From: an uncultured Alphaproteobacteria bacterium
GTDB lineage: Bacteria > Pseudomonadota > Alphaproteobacteria > UBA3830
Assembly (NCBI GenBank): GCA_905233775.1
Contig: CAJOEB010000069.1
Coordinates: forward strand, 1-5,155
Direction of reading: 5' to 3'
DNA: 5,155 nucleotides
In this document: piece after piece, positions 1 to 4,688 of the stretch
Numbering within the stretch: the stretch's first letter is position 1
How the letters are laid out: each line of letters starts with the position of its first letter
Notes under the pieces: model-generated
The model's database searches: none
What the model was told of the DNA's origin: nothing
The model's input: only the letters and a program-made list of their open reading frames with translations
Program-made: the position numbers and the translations under genes

Positions 1-1
1 C

Positions 2-154
2 CTTATTGATGACCGGTTCCTATATTCCAGCACGTCGAATGTCTTCTCTTGTGGCGATTGGGAATATTCTGCGGTCAAATACATGTTCGCCCCAACCCCT
101 TGCGTGAAGAAGATGAACTTTTCAATACATAATCTGGCAGAGAAAGGCATATAA
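2..154 (+). CDS. Possible 3' end of an unidentified gene entering from the left edge
   Basis: A plus-strand frame is open from the window edge and ends at TAATAA (first stop 152-154), giving about 50 residues that include SAVKYMFAPTPCVKKMNF. The first 120 bases hold 56 G or C, far above the AT-rich DNA to the right (3421-3540 has only 22), so the composition changes just where this frame ends. The strand is uncertain. A minus-strand frame beginning MPFSARLCIEKF is also open from an ATG at 150 to the edge, but it has no Shine-Dalgarno sequence in front of it. A third frame (plus, 3-107) is open too. I do not recognise a family in any of the readings. An insertion-sequence end or an imported gene is possible. 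Confidence 0.25.
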   Translation, partial: LIDDRFLYSSTSNVFSCGDWEYSAVKYMFAPTPCVKKMNFSIHNLAEKGI

Positions 155-177
155 TAATATGCTATATTACTAAGAAG

Positions 178-206
178 TTGTATGAAGAAAAAAAACTTAC
201 TATATT
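178..206 (+). promoter_or_regulatory. Weak sigma70-like promoter candidate
   Basis: TTGTAT (178-183) and TATATT (201-206) are separated by 17 bp. The -10 box matches the consensus at five of six positions, the -35 box at only three. The same TTGTAT box precedes the better promoter at 3474-3503. It would drive the operon starting at 306. Confidence 0.25.
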
Positions 207-218
207 TAGAGTCGAGAC

Positions 219-234
219 GAAAAGTCAACTTTTC
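219..234. repeat. Short inverted repeat in the leader of the left operon
   Basis: GAAAAGT and ACTTTTC are perfect 7-base arms around a 2-base centre, between the two promoter candidates upstream of the gene at 306. It could be an operator, or a weak hairpin with loop TCAA. No regulator can be named from the sequence. Confidence 0.3.
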
Positions 235-250
235 TAGTTTAGATAACATA

Positions 251-279
251 TTGTCTAAAAAAAAGCAACATGATAATAT
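251..279 (+). promoter_or_regulatory. Candidate promoter of the left operon
   Basis: TTGTCT (251-256) lies 17 bp before TAATAT (274-279), or 15 bp before the better-matching GATAAT (272-277). Transcription would start about 20 bases before the ATG at 306, leaving room for its ribosome binding site. Each box differs from the consensus at one or two positions or has non-ideal spacing, so this is a candidate only. Confidence 0.35.
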
Positions 280-305
280 AAATGAGAAGAGGTAGGGAGA
301 GGGTT

Positions 306-767
306 ATGAAAAAAATATTGGTTATTATAGCTGCAGTAGGCATATTTGGAGGAAGTGCAGGTATGAATAGTGATGATATAGATTGGTGCAGTGTTGCCGC
401 AAAAACACAAACGACAAGTTTGGAAAATCCGCCATGTTCTTCAGCAATCAAATTTTTAGAAGGAAATCCTTCAGTTGATTGGGGGGATATTGAGCAAAGT
501 GCATTAGACGGTGAACCTGTTTCTCAGTATTGTATGGCGTTAAAGTGTGATTCTTTGGCAAAAATTCGTTATAACGGAGAAAGAAAAAAGCTCCGTCGAT
601 CTGAAATTATGTTTCTTTTGTTATCTTCTAAAAAAGGAAACTACGAAAAGGCCAATGTTGCATTGACTCCTTTGTTATCTTCTGAAATAGAAGTTGACTT
701 AGAAGATGTTAAGCAAATGAATCTCATAGTTGATCAAATACTAGCAACTATTGACAAGGGCAAGTAA
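306..767 (+). CDS. Small exported protein with a degenerate Sel1-like repeat pattern
   Basis: This encodes 153 residues. The ATG at 306 is chosen over the in-frame ATG at 282 because it has a purine-rich site (GGGAGA, 295-300) a few bases upstream and begins directly with a signal peptide, MKKILVIIAAVGIFGG, with likely cleavage at SAG/M (residues 19/20). The mature part has four cysteines (28, 44, 76, 81), which would allow disulphides outside the cytoplasm. Residues about 62-120 read like a worn Sel1-type helical repeat: ALDGEPVSQYCMAL, then RYNGE, then SSKKGNYEKANVAL. That pattern matches the G, QY, YNG and KGN/A positions of the family, which usually mediates protein-protein contacts. The assignment is inference. 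The stop codon abuts the ATG of the next gene, so the two are almost certainly co-transcribed and translationally coupled. It may be a partner of the deaminase-like product downstream. Confidence 0.8.
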   Translation: MKKILVIIAAVGIFGGSAGMNSDDIDWCSVAAKTQTTSLENPPCSSAIKFLEGNPSVDWGDIEQSALDGEPVSQYCMALKCDSLAKIRYNGERKKLRRSEIMFLLLSSKKGNYEKANVALTPLLSSEIEVDLEDVKQMNLIVDQILATIDKGK

Positions 768-1256
768 ATGGAAAGGTTACGCTTATTGATAAAGTTTATT
801 ACATTTGTTGTATTTTTCTCTATATATTGTGATGCGTGTTTTTCCGCGGAGATGCCTAAGTATTTATCCGAACCATTGTGGAAAAGTTATATCAGTACAT
901 GGCTGGATAAGCGGGAGACTGTAATTGAGTATGATCTTCATGAAAGAATGGCATATAGAGTAACTTTAGCAAAAGATCGAGACCTTCCTAGCATTGGATA
1001 TTCTAATGTTGCTTCTTTTTCATTATCTGTACAAAATATAGATGGTTGGCATCATACAGTCTTACCGTTTATTATATCAAGTTGTGATATTCCTGTTGAA
1101 ACTAATTCAACCGCATTTTATTGGCAGAAATCGGGTCCAGATTTTCCAGTCATTTCTGTCAGTAGGCTTTTTCAAGATAATCCATTATACGGACATTCCG
1201 TTGCTGAAAGTACTTTGGATTTTTTACGCGATTTAGAGAAAGCTCAAAACAGGTAA
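768..1256 (+). CDS. Secreted protein; probable N-terminal part of a deaminase gene
   Basis: This encodes 162 residues. The ATG directly follows the TAA of the previous gene, with AAGGG at 756-760 and a 7-base gap. The signal peptide MERLRLLIKFITFVVFF is followed by a likely cut after CFSA (residue 27). The mature domain mixes beta-like stretches (NVASFSLSVQNIDGWHH, TVLPFIISS) with a helical end (AESTLDFLRDLEKAQ) and has one cysteine after the cut. I do not recognise a family from this piece alone. Dropping one A from the A4 run at 1246-1249 bypasses the TAA at 1254 and reads on smoothly as EKAQTGKYGVENWALNLA into the next frame, which carries the first deaminase motif. I therefore think this is the exported N-terminal portion of a split gene. 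As it stands it would make a 135-residue mature secreted protein. Confidence 0.75.
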   Translation: MERLRLLIKFITFVVFFSIYCDACFSAEMPKYLSEPLWKSYISTWLDKRETVIEYDLHERMAYRVTLAKDRDLPSIGYSNVASFSLSVQNIDGWHHTVLPFIISSCDIPVETNSTAFYWQKSGPDFPVISVSRLFQDNPLYGHSVAESTLDFLRDLEKAQNR

Positions 1257-1263
1257 ATATGGT

Positions 1264-1461
1264 GTGGAGAATTGGGCGCTTAATTTAGCTGTTCAACTGG
1301 TTGAAAATAGAATTAAATCTGATAGTTATCTTTCTCATTTGATAAATCCTGTAGGCGCAGAAATGGGGAAAGAAAGTGATATACTCAGAAGTGTACTGCA
1401 TTGTGAGCAGGTCATTTTAAACAAGATTTTGCAAGATGATAGGTTTTTGTGTATAGGTTGA
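1264..1461 (+). CDS. Frame fragment carrying the HxE half of a deaminase active site
   Basis: Read from a GTG at 1264 it gives 65 residues, but the frame is open from 1237 and there is no convincing ribosome binding site. The only hint is AGG at 1251-1253, ten bases upstream. It also lacks its own signal peptide, all of which suggests an internal gene fragment rather than an independent gene. It runs from a helix (NWALNLAVQLVENRIKS) to the motif LHCEQVILNKIL, where H46, C47 and E48 form the H-x-E zinc/catalytic signature placed at the start of a helix, as in the cytidine-deaminase fold. It ends at TGA just after the T5 run. One extra T there leads into the CxxC-bearing frame. The coding-like content is clear. 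A separate 65-residue protein is unlikely. Confidence 0.45.
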   Translation: MENWALNLAVQLVENRIKSDSYLSHLINPVGAEMGKESDILRSVLHCEQVILNKILQDDRFLCIG

Positions 1462-2111
1462 AGGATTGTTTCAGGAAAGAAATCCTCGCCATGGATTTAG
1501 GGATAGTTTCATATAACGATATGTGTCCTAAGTGTTTTTCAACTTGTAGTCATAGAAAATGTGATCTCCTGAACCGTTTTAATGATGCTTTTTCTAAGTT
1601 AGGATATACAGGAAAGCCAGTTACTAATGAAAAATTTAGGATACTGATTTCATCTTGGGAGGCGTATAAAATTCCTGAAACAGGATATATGACAGGAACA
1701 GGTACTAATTCAGGTTTGTGTGCAAGTGAGAATATTTTTCAATTTAAGAATGCTGGAATACTAGTTTCTAGAGAGAATATAAAAAAAATTGATGAAATTA
1801 GAAGGAAGAAATGTGAAGAGATAGATATCTTATTTAAACAAATAGAAACAGTTTCAGGTATCAAGGCTCAATCTAAATCACGAATAATAGATTTAGATTA
1901 CTCTGAAAGAGTGGAAGCTATTAAAAAGTCACTTGCATCGAGCAAAAAGGATAAACCTCTACCTCCTAATTGCAAACCTGAGGAGCCGTTGTACAAAACA
2001 ATTAAAGCTGAAAATGATCATTTGGCTATGGTACGAGAGTTTGTAAACAGTACATTGGAGCAAATTCGTAAGAAGTTGGAAGAATTATCTAAAATTGGAT
2101 ACTTTCAATAA
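1449..2111 (+). CDS. Frame carrying the CxxC half of a deaminase plus a charged helical C-terminus
   Basis: Up to 220 residues can be read from a GTG at 1449. An ATG at 1491 (residue 15) is an alternative with a distant AGGA at 1473-1476. Neither start is strong, and the frame overlaps the previous one by 13 bases, as expected when a single gene is split at the T5 run. Near the start, LGIVSYNDMCPKC gives a beta-strand leading into C26 and C29, the second pair of zinc ligands. C33, H35 and C38 follow closely. KFRILISSWEAY is likely a later core strand. From about residue 98 on, the protein is rich in Lys, Glu and Ile (FKNAGILVSRENIKKIDEI) and probably alpha-helical or coiled-coil, with an LPPNCKPEEP linker before the last helix. 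Without the HxE half it cannot be an active deaminase. It ends in tandem TAATAA stops. Confidence 0.6.
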   Translation: MYRLKDCFRKEILAMDLGIVSYNDMCPKCFSTCSHRKCDLLNRFNDAFSKLGYTGKPVTNEKFRILISSWEAYKIPETGYMTGTGTNSGLCASENIFQFKNAGILVSRENIKKIDEIRRKKCEEIDILFKQIETVSGIKAQSKSRIIDLDYSERVEAIKKSLASSKKDKPLPPNCKPEEPLYKTIKAENDHLAMVREFVNSTLEQIRKKLEELSKIGYFQ

Positions 2112-2123
2112 TAAGTGTTCTTC

Positions 2124-2157
2124 TAAATAAGGCCTGTTTAATTTTGTGTGTTTTTTT
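2124..2157 (+). terminator. Weak terminator-like hairpin after the deaminase gene
   Basis: TAAATA (2124-2129) and TGTTTA (2135-2140) form a 6-pair stem with one G-T wobble and loop AGGCC. It is followed by a T-rich tail containing seven consecutive T. The stem is AT-only apart from the wobble, so the terminator call is weak. Confidence 0.25.
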
Positions 2158-2260
2158 GCTTTTCTGTTACTCTATGTTGTGTTTTGTATAGGGAAAACTA
2201 TATTTTGACCTTCTAGTTAGTTATTTGGCAAACTTCCATTTTTAAACAGAAGATCGCAGA

Positions 2261-2276
2261 GTTGAAGTTTTTCAAC
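2261..2276. repeat. Inverted repeat, hairpin 1 of a cluster
   Basis: GTTGAA and TTCAAC are perfect 6-base arms around GTTT. Arms of this size are common by chance in AT-rich DNA. It is listed because three more inverted repeats lie within the next 140 bases. Confidence 0.35.
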
Positions 2277-2290
2277 AAAACAACAAATTA

Positions 2291-2309
2291 TATAATTCAA
2301 CGAATTATA
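2291..2309. repeat. Inverted repeat, 8-base perfect arms
   Basis: TATAATTC and GAATTATA pair perfectly around AAC. The structure is symmetrical, so it could be a protein-binding dyad as well as an RNA hairpin. It is the tightest structure of the cluster. Confidence 0.45.
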
Positions 2310-2321
2310 ATTAATATAGAT

Positions 2322-2339
2322 TCTCTATTAGATTAGAGA
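2322..2339. repeat. Inverted repeat, hairpin 3 of the cluster
   Basis: TCTCTA and TAGAGA are perfect 6-base arms around TTAGAT, 12 bases after the 8-base dyad. Confidence 0.35.
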
Positions 2340-2347
2340 GGATAATT

Positions 2348-2420
2348 TCAGAGATTAGTTGAGACTATAAAAAGTTTTTGTAAATTCCACTTTCACTCTC
2401 ACACAATGATCTCTGATTTT
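2348..2420 (+). promoter_or_regulatory. Long-range stem with T tract just before a strong ribosome binding site
   Basis: TCAGAGAT (2348-2355) pairs perfectly with ATCTCTGA (2409-2416), extendable by a T-G wobble and one A-T pair. The second arm is followed by a T run. The layout resembles a terminator or attenuator placed 15 bases before GGAGG at 2432-2436. The loop, nearly 50 bases, is long for an intrinsic terminator, so the function is inference. Confidence 0.25.
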
Positions 2421-2431
2421 TGTAATCTATC

Positions 2432-2459
2432 GGAGGAAATAATCATGAGTTGCGAATAG
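2432..2459 (+). other. Strong ribosome binding site with a four-codon frame (MSCE)
   Basis: GGAGG (2432-2436) stands 8 bases before an ATG (2445-2447) that reads Met-Ser-Cys-Glu and then TAG. It is either a leader peptide in a regulatory leader or, more likely, the preserved start of a gene whose body has decayed. Nothing continues the frame convincingly beyond the stop. A chance match cannot be excluded. Confidence 0.25.
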
Positions 2460-2690
2460 ATTATACCTAGTTGTAGATCTTATGAAGTTGACGAAATACC
2501 GAAGACAAAATGCATTTTCGCATGGATTTGTTCCTAATAACTTTCCACAAGCATCGGTAAAAACTTCCAATGGAGTCGGTTGTTTGTATAAATTAACTTT
2601 CAGATTGTTTCTGATATTCCAAAATTGTTCATTTCCAGAATCAATTATTAGCGAGGGGAATGGCGGCTTCTTTTGGGGAATAGAACAAAG
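2437..2690 (-). pseudogene. Startless gene-like frame, minus strand; remnant of unknown family
   Basis: The minus strand is open from just after a TGA at 2691-2693 to a TAG near 2432 without any ATG. Its composition is balanced and protein-like, e.g. NEQFWNIRNNLKVNLYKQ, PLEVFTDACGKLLGTNP and YNLFATHDYFLR. The same frame continues above the TGA to an ATG at 2972, but there it is hydrophobic and low-complexity. The last two segments recall short ATPase or RNase H motifs, but the spacing fits neither family, so no function is assigned. It has no start and no ribosome binding site. It is a remnant at best. Confidence 0.25.
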
Positions 2691-2721
2691 TCAAATCAAC
2701 AAATTTTCCTTCTGAAAAAAC

Positions 2722-2934
2722 ATGTTCGATGCGTGGATAGCATTTTTGAAGAACCATAAGGAATTGTGTGATTTAAAATATCTAGGAGAGCTCGAGATTG
2801 ATTTAAGAGCGATAATTGAATTTGATTTGGTTGATTTTATTATAACAGCCAATAGGCTTTTAGGAACAATCCGAACCATTAAGAACAGAAATAGAACAAA
2901 GCAAAGATGGCTGAATGCAAAAGATGCGTAATAT
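2722..2934 (+). pseudogene. Gene-like plus-strand frame without ribosome binding site; possible remnant
   Basis: About 69 residues run from an ATG at 2722, with a balanced, charged composition: FDAWIAFLKNHKELCDLKYL, then LEIDLRAIIEFDLVDFIITA, then a basic end (TIKNRNRTKQRWLNAK). The opposite strand reads as hydrophobic filler here, which favours this strand. No Shine-Dalgarno sequence precedes the ATG. The same frame is open further upstream (from 2482) but for a TGA at 2713-2715, which could mean a longer, broken gene. The product is unknown. Confidence 0.3.
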
Positions 2935-3428
2935 AAACATATTAGATCAATAATGCGATTATATATCAACACTGAATAACAGATTTTTCGATGCTATTAC
3001 GAGAATTTTGAATTACTCTGTTTGTTACAGATGGATTTTTGGAACAGCGCAAAAATTAGTAATGGATTTTTCTTCAAAACTACTGGAAATTTAGGTAGTT
3101 TTTGAATATTTTGAATATTATGACTGACATAAATAATGACATTAAAATGACTAATTTGCCCATATCTAATAGAACAATTAACAAACTCATACGAAATTGA
3201 AAGAAATAAGTATGCGTAAAAAAAATAATTCAGCAAATGTTGATAATAATTGAGAGGTTAATAATTATAAGTATTACAAAGATTGTTCTAATTGTACACG
3301 CCTCCTCTGAGTAATTATAAGCCAGAACAGCAAAAAATTAAACAACAAAAGGAATAATTAACGTTCCCACATCTCAAATTGTAAGATTTAAGATCGGGAA
3401 AAAAGACGTTGTAAAATAAACTGAAAAA

Positions 3429-3470
3429 TTACAATTATTAATTCTGAAAAGTCATTATATTTACAATTAT
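3429..3470 (+). repeat. Direct repeat TTACAATTAT x2 upstream of the 3534 promoter
   Basis: Identical 10-base copies at 3429-3438 and 3461-3470 are 32 bp apart, close to three helical turns. The second copy ends 3 bases before the -35 box. A second feature overlaps them: TTCTGAAA (3442-3449) is the inverse complement of TTTCAGAA (3483-3490). The arrangement suits a regulator binding on one face of the DNA, but the DNA here is only 18 percent GC and chance repeats are expected. Confidence 0.35.
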
Positions 3471-3473
3471 AAG

Positions 3474-3503
3474 TTGTATCTCTTTCAGAAATTATTCTAT
3501 AAT
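3474..3503 (+). promoter_or_regulatory. Promoter of the exported-protein gene at 3534
   Basis: A perfect TATAAT (3498-3503) has TTGTAT (3474-3479) 18 bp upstream. Transcription would start near 3510 and leave a leader of about 24 bases with the AAGGAG site. The -35 box matches only TTG and overlaps an imperfect dyad, ACAATT-ATA-AGTTGT (3463-3477), which could be an operator. Confidence 0.55.
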
Positions 3504-3533
3504 TTTTCATATATATTTTAAAGGAGAATATTC

Positions 3534-3965
3534 ATGAGAATTATAACATGTATTTTTTGTTTTATTTTATGGTTTAGCACTTCTTTAGGAATGCAATTTC
3601 CAAGCGAAGATATATCTCATAGTGTAACAGGAGATAAATATATTTTAACAGCGTTCAAGAGTCATACTGATCCAGACATCGTTACTACAATGATTCGTAA
3701 TACATCTACAGATGAAGTACTAGATAATGTAAGTCTTAACATTGAAACATTATCATCTGATTTTACAAAACTTACTAACGAAGGTCATTTTAGTTGGATA
3801 GAAATACAAAGGAAACAAAATGGGGAAACTGTATTCCATATAAAAGACAAATTTGCAGAGGGCATTCAAGCTGATAGTTGGAATTTGATGTTCGATGGTT
3901 ATTCAATCATCTATTCAGGAGATTTTCCTCCTCCTATTCAAGCTAATAATGTTAATTTTTTGTAG
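3534..3965 (+). CDS. Small exported protein of unknown function
   Basis: This encodes 143 residues. The ATG has an excellent ribosome binding site (AAGGAG, 3521-3526, 7-base gap) and a good promoter just before it, so the start is firm. The signal peptide MRIITCIFCFILWFSTS is cut probably at SLG/M (residues 19/20). The mature protein (about 124 residues) has no cysteine and no further membrane segment. It alternates polar and hydrophobic residues in a way that suggests mostly beta-strands (KYILTAFKSH, NVSLNIETL, HFSWIEIQRK, ETVFHIKDKF, YSIIYSGDF) and ends in a Pro/Asn-rich tail. I recognise no family. It is a stand-alone transcription unit converging on the gene at 4024-4389, with a shared terminator hairpin after its TAG stop. 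A secreted or periplasmic location is well supported, the role is not. Confidence 0.85.
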   Translation: MRIITCIFCFILWFSTSLGMQFPSEDISHSVTGDKYILTAFKSHTDPDIVTTMIRNTSTDEVLDNVSLNIETLSSDFTKLTNEGHFSWIEIQRKQNGETVFHIKDKFAEGIQADSWNLMFDGYSIIYSGDFPPPIQANNVNFL

Positions 3966-3980
3966 GCAATATAATACAAA

Positions 3981-4016
3981 TGAAAAAAGGGAGGCATTAT
4001 TTCCTCCCTTATTATA
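3981..4016. terminator. Bidirectional intrinsic terminator between convergent genes
   Basis: AAGGGAGG (3987-3994) and CCTCCCTT (4003-4010) form a perfect 8-pair, GC-rich stem around CATTATTT, between the stops of two convergent genes (3965 and 4024). Read on the minus strand the stem is followed by a clean run of six T, an ideal terminator for the 4024-4389 gene. On the plus strand the tail is ATTATATG, weaker but T-containing, so it probably serves both. Confidence 0.85.
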
Positions 4017-4023
4017 TGTTTTG

Positions 4024-4389
4024 TTAGTGGTTTCGTGTAAGTGTACCCTCAAGAAATTGAATTTGTTTATCTGCTCCAAAAGAAGCCATAAGAGCTGATA
4101 CCATTTGTTCTGTAGTCATATCGTAACTCAACTTAATTGGAGCATTTAATTGAATGCCATTATAGTTAAAGCATTCTATATTAATGGAACGTGCTCTTAT
4201 AAAACCATCTAAAATGACTTTTTCATCTGATGGAATCTGCATTACCTCAACAGGTGGGACAGTTTGCACCACAAACATTTTTACTGGAATTTGCTGCTGA
4301 GTTCCGGACTCTTGCTGAGCCGAATCCATTGCGCTAATCCCTGAAAATAATGACACTGTTGCACACAAAACTAATGCTATTCTTTTCAT
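4024..4389 (-). CDS. Small exported protein of unknown function, minus strand
   Basis: This encodes 121 residues. The start at 4389 is preferred over the upstream in-frame ATGs (4425 and 4407) because GTGAGG lies 6 bases before it and it begins directly with a signal peptide, MKRIALVLCATVSLFSG, cut at ISA/M (residues 20/21). The mature protein opens with a polar Gln/Ser-rich stretch (DSAQQESGTQQQ), then a compact domain with strands such as VKMFVVQTV and SINIECFNYNGIQLN. A probable helix follows (TTEQMVSALMASFGADK), then FLEGTL. The strand-helix-strand order near the end loosely recalls a beta-grasp fold, but I do not claim it. One cysteine remains after cleavage. It has its own terminator just downstream and no operon partner. 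Confidence 0.85.
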   Translation of the reverse strand: MKRIALVLCATVSLFSGISAMDSAQQESGTQQQIPVKMFVVQTVPPVEVMQIPSDEKVILDGFIRARSINIECFNYNGIQLNAPIKLSYDMTTEQMVSALMASFGADKQIQFLEGTLTRNH

Positions 4390-4410
4390 CTTAAACCTCA
4401 CTTTCATTTC

Positions 4411-4454
4411 TAAAAGAATAAACACAAATTGTACAGAGACAACATAGAAGACAA
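4411..4454 (-). promoter_or_regulatory. Candidate promoter for the 4024-4389 gene
   Basis: On the minus strand TTGTCT is followed after 16 bases by TATTCT, about 20 bases before the GTGAGG site. A second TTGTCT lies just upstream. Both boxes match the consensus at four of six positions. TTGTCT is also the -35 candidate of the left operon (251-256). Confidence 0.3.
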
Positions 4455-4468
4455 AAACTATTTACATG

Positions 4469-4480
4469 CTTATATATAAG
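4469..4480. repeat. Perfect 12-base palindrome
   Basis: CTTATATATAAG is its own reverse complement and lies about 80 bases upstream of the start of the 4024-4389 gene. Palindromes of this size are common in AT-rich DNA. It could be an operator. Confidence 0.3.
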
Positions 4481-4512
4481 GTTTTATTTTGCAAATGTCA
4501 ATAAAAAAACAA

Positions 4513-4664
4513 AAAAAGCGAATACCTTAAACGACCAACAAATAAACTCATTGTATTTCTAATAATTCAGTGAATATTCCGTGTTTAATCAGATTGATTG
4601 ATTTTATATAAACGTATTTTTCTTAAAGAATTCCCTAAAAATACGCTTCAAAGATTCGCTTTTT
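4513..4664. repeat. 11-base inverted repeats bounding a 152-bp segment
   Basis: AAAAAGCGAAT (4513-4523) and ATTCGCTTTTT (4654-4664) are exact inverse complements at the ends of a non-coding segment, which contains a second inverted repeat at 4613-4645. The arrangement is like that of a very small non-autonomous element, but no flanking target duplication is seen. Confidence 0.3.
4613..4645 (-). terminator. Possible terminator hairpin after the HTH gene pair
   Basis: CGTATTTTT (4613-4621) and AAAAATACG (4637-4645) are perfect 9-base arms around 15 bases, 40 bases beyond the stop of the minus-strand HTH genes. On the minus strand the stem is followed by TTTATAT. Few G-C pairs make it weak. Confidence 0.35.
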
Positions 4665-4688
4665 CATATTAAATAAAATATATAATAA

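Larger units (their letters stand above)
768..2111 (+). pseudogene. Secreted zinc-dependent deaminase gene split by two homopolymer indels (reconstruction)
   Basis: Three consecutive frames become a single reading frame of about 447 residues if one A is removed from 1246-1249 and one T is added to 1444-1448. The order is then signal peptide, N-terminal domain (to about residue 160), deaminase core, and a charged helical C-terminal region. In deaminases of the cytidine-deaminase fold, H of HxE and both C of CxxC bind zinc and E shuttles the proton. Here LHCEQVIL (His codon 1399-1401, Glu 1405-1407) and DMCPKC (Cys codons 1524-1526 and 1533-1535) are present, about 39 residues apart in the joined protein. 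The usual Pro before the first Cys is absent. A further strand, FRILISS, fits the fold. Secreted deaminases of polymorphic-toxin or effector type act on nucleic acids or nucleotides. The substrate here cannot be told. The break may be real decay or a sequencing artefact. Confidence 0.5.
2112..3533. other. Long AT-rich region without a convincing gene
   Basis: No frame in this 1.4 kb region has both a usable start and a ribosome binding site. It holds the inverted-repeat cluster at 2261-2416, the mini-frame at 2445, gene-like broken frames on both strands between 2437 and 2972, several short direct repeats (AATAGAACAAAG at 2679 and 2890; ATGGATTTTT at 3031 and 3062; tandem TTTTGAATA at 3100-3117; TAATTATAAG at 3262 and 3312), and the promoter region of the gene at 3534. 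I take it as decayed or regulatory DNA. Short runs such as NYSVCYRWIFGTAQKLV around 3010-3060 look coding-like but end quickly in stops. Confidence 0.5.

Noticed and set aside
1..150. Phage tail-tube (gp19-like) reading of the minus frame because of a FDVLEYRN segment
   Set aside because: Only the EYR-like segment resembles that family. The rest does not align, and the frame lacks a ribosome binding site.
239..451. Minus-strand hydrophobic frame of 70 codons opposite the first gene
   Set aside because: It is antisense to the well-supported gene at 306, very rich in Ile/Leu/Phe, and without a ribosome binding site.
1042..1236. Plus-strand frame of 64 codons inside the 768-1256 gene
   Set aside because: It lies wholly within a better gene in another frame and has no start signal.
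2437..2560. MutS-like or retroelement RNase H-like reading of the minus frame (TDACGKLLGTNP, LFATHDYFL)
   Set aside because: For MutS the spacing between the acidic residue and GT is wrong and the second acidic residue is missing. For RNase H the rest of the domain is absent. The resemblance is too short to name a family.
2691..2972. Minus-strand frame of 93 codons starting MLIYNRIIDL
   Set aside because: The hydrophobic, low-complexity composition is typical of the reverse of a Lys/Glu/Asp-rich frame, and no ribosome binding site is present.
2997..3236. Minus-strand frame of 79 codons
   Set aside because: It has biased Ile/Phe/Ser composition, no ribosome binding site and no recognisable pattern. 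It is an AT-rich chance frame.
3262..3473. CRISPR-like spaced repeats TAATTATAAG
   Set aside because: The repeats are only 9-10 bases long, irregularly spaced (50 and 152 bases) and too few for an array.
3895..4098. Plus-strand frame of 67 codons across the convergent junction
   Set aside because: It overlaps the ends of two good genes and crosses the terminator hairpin.
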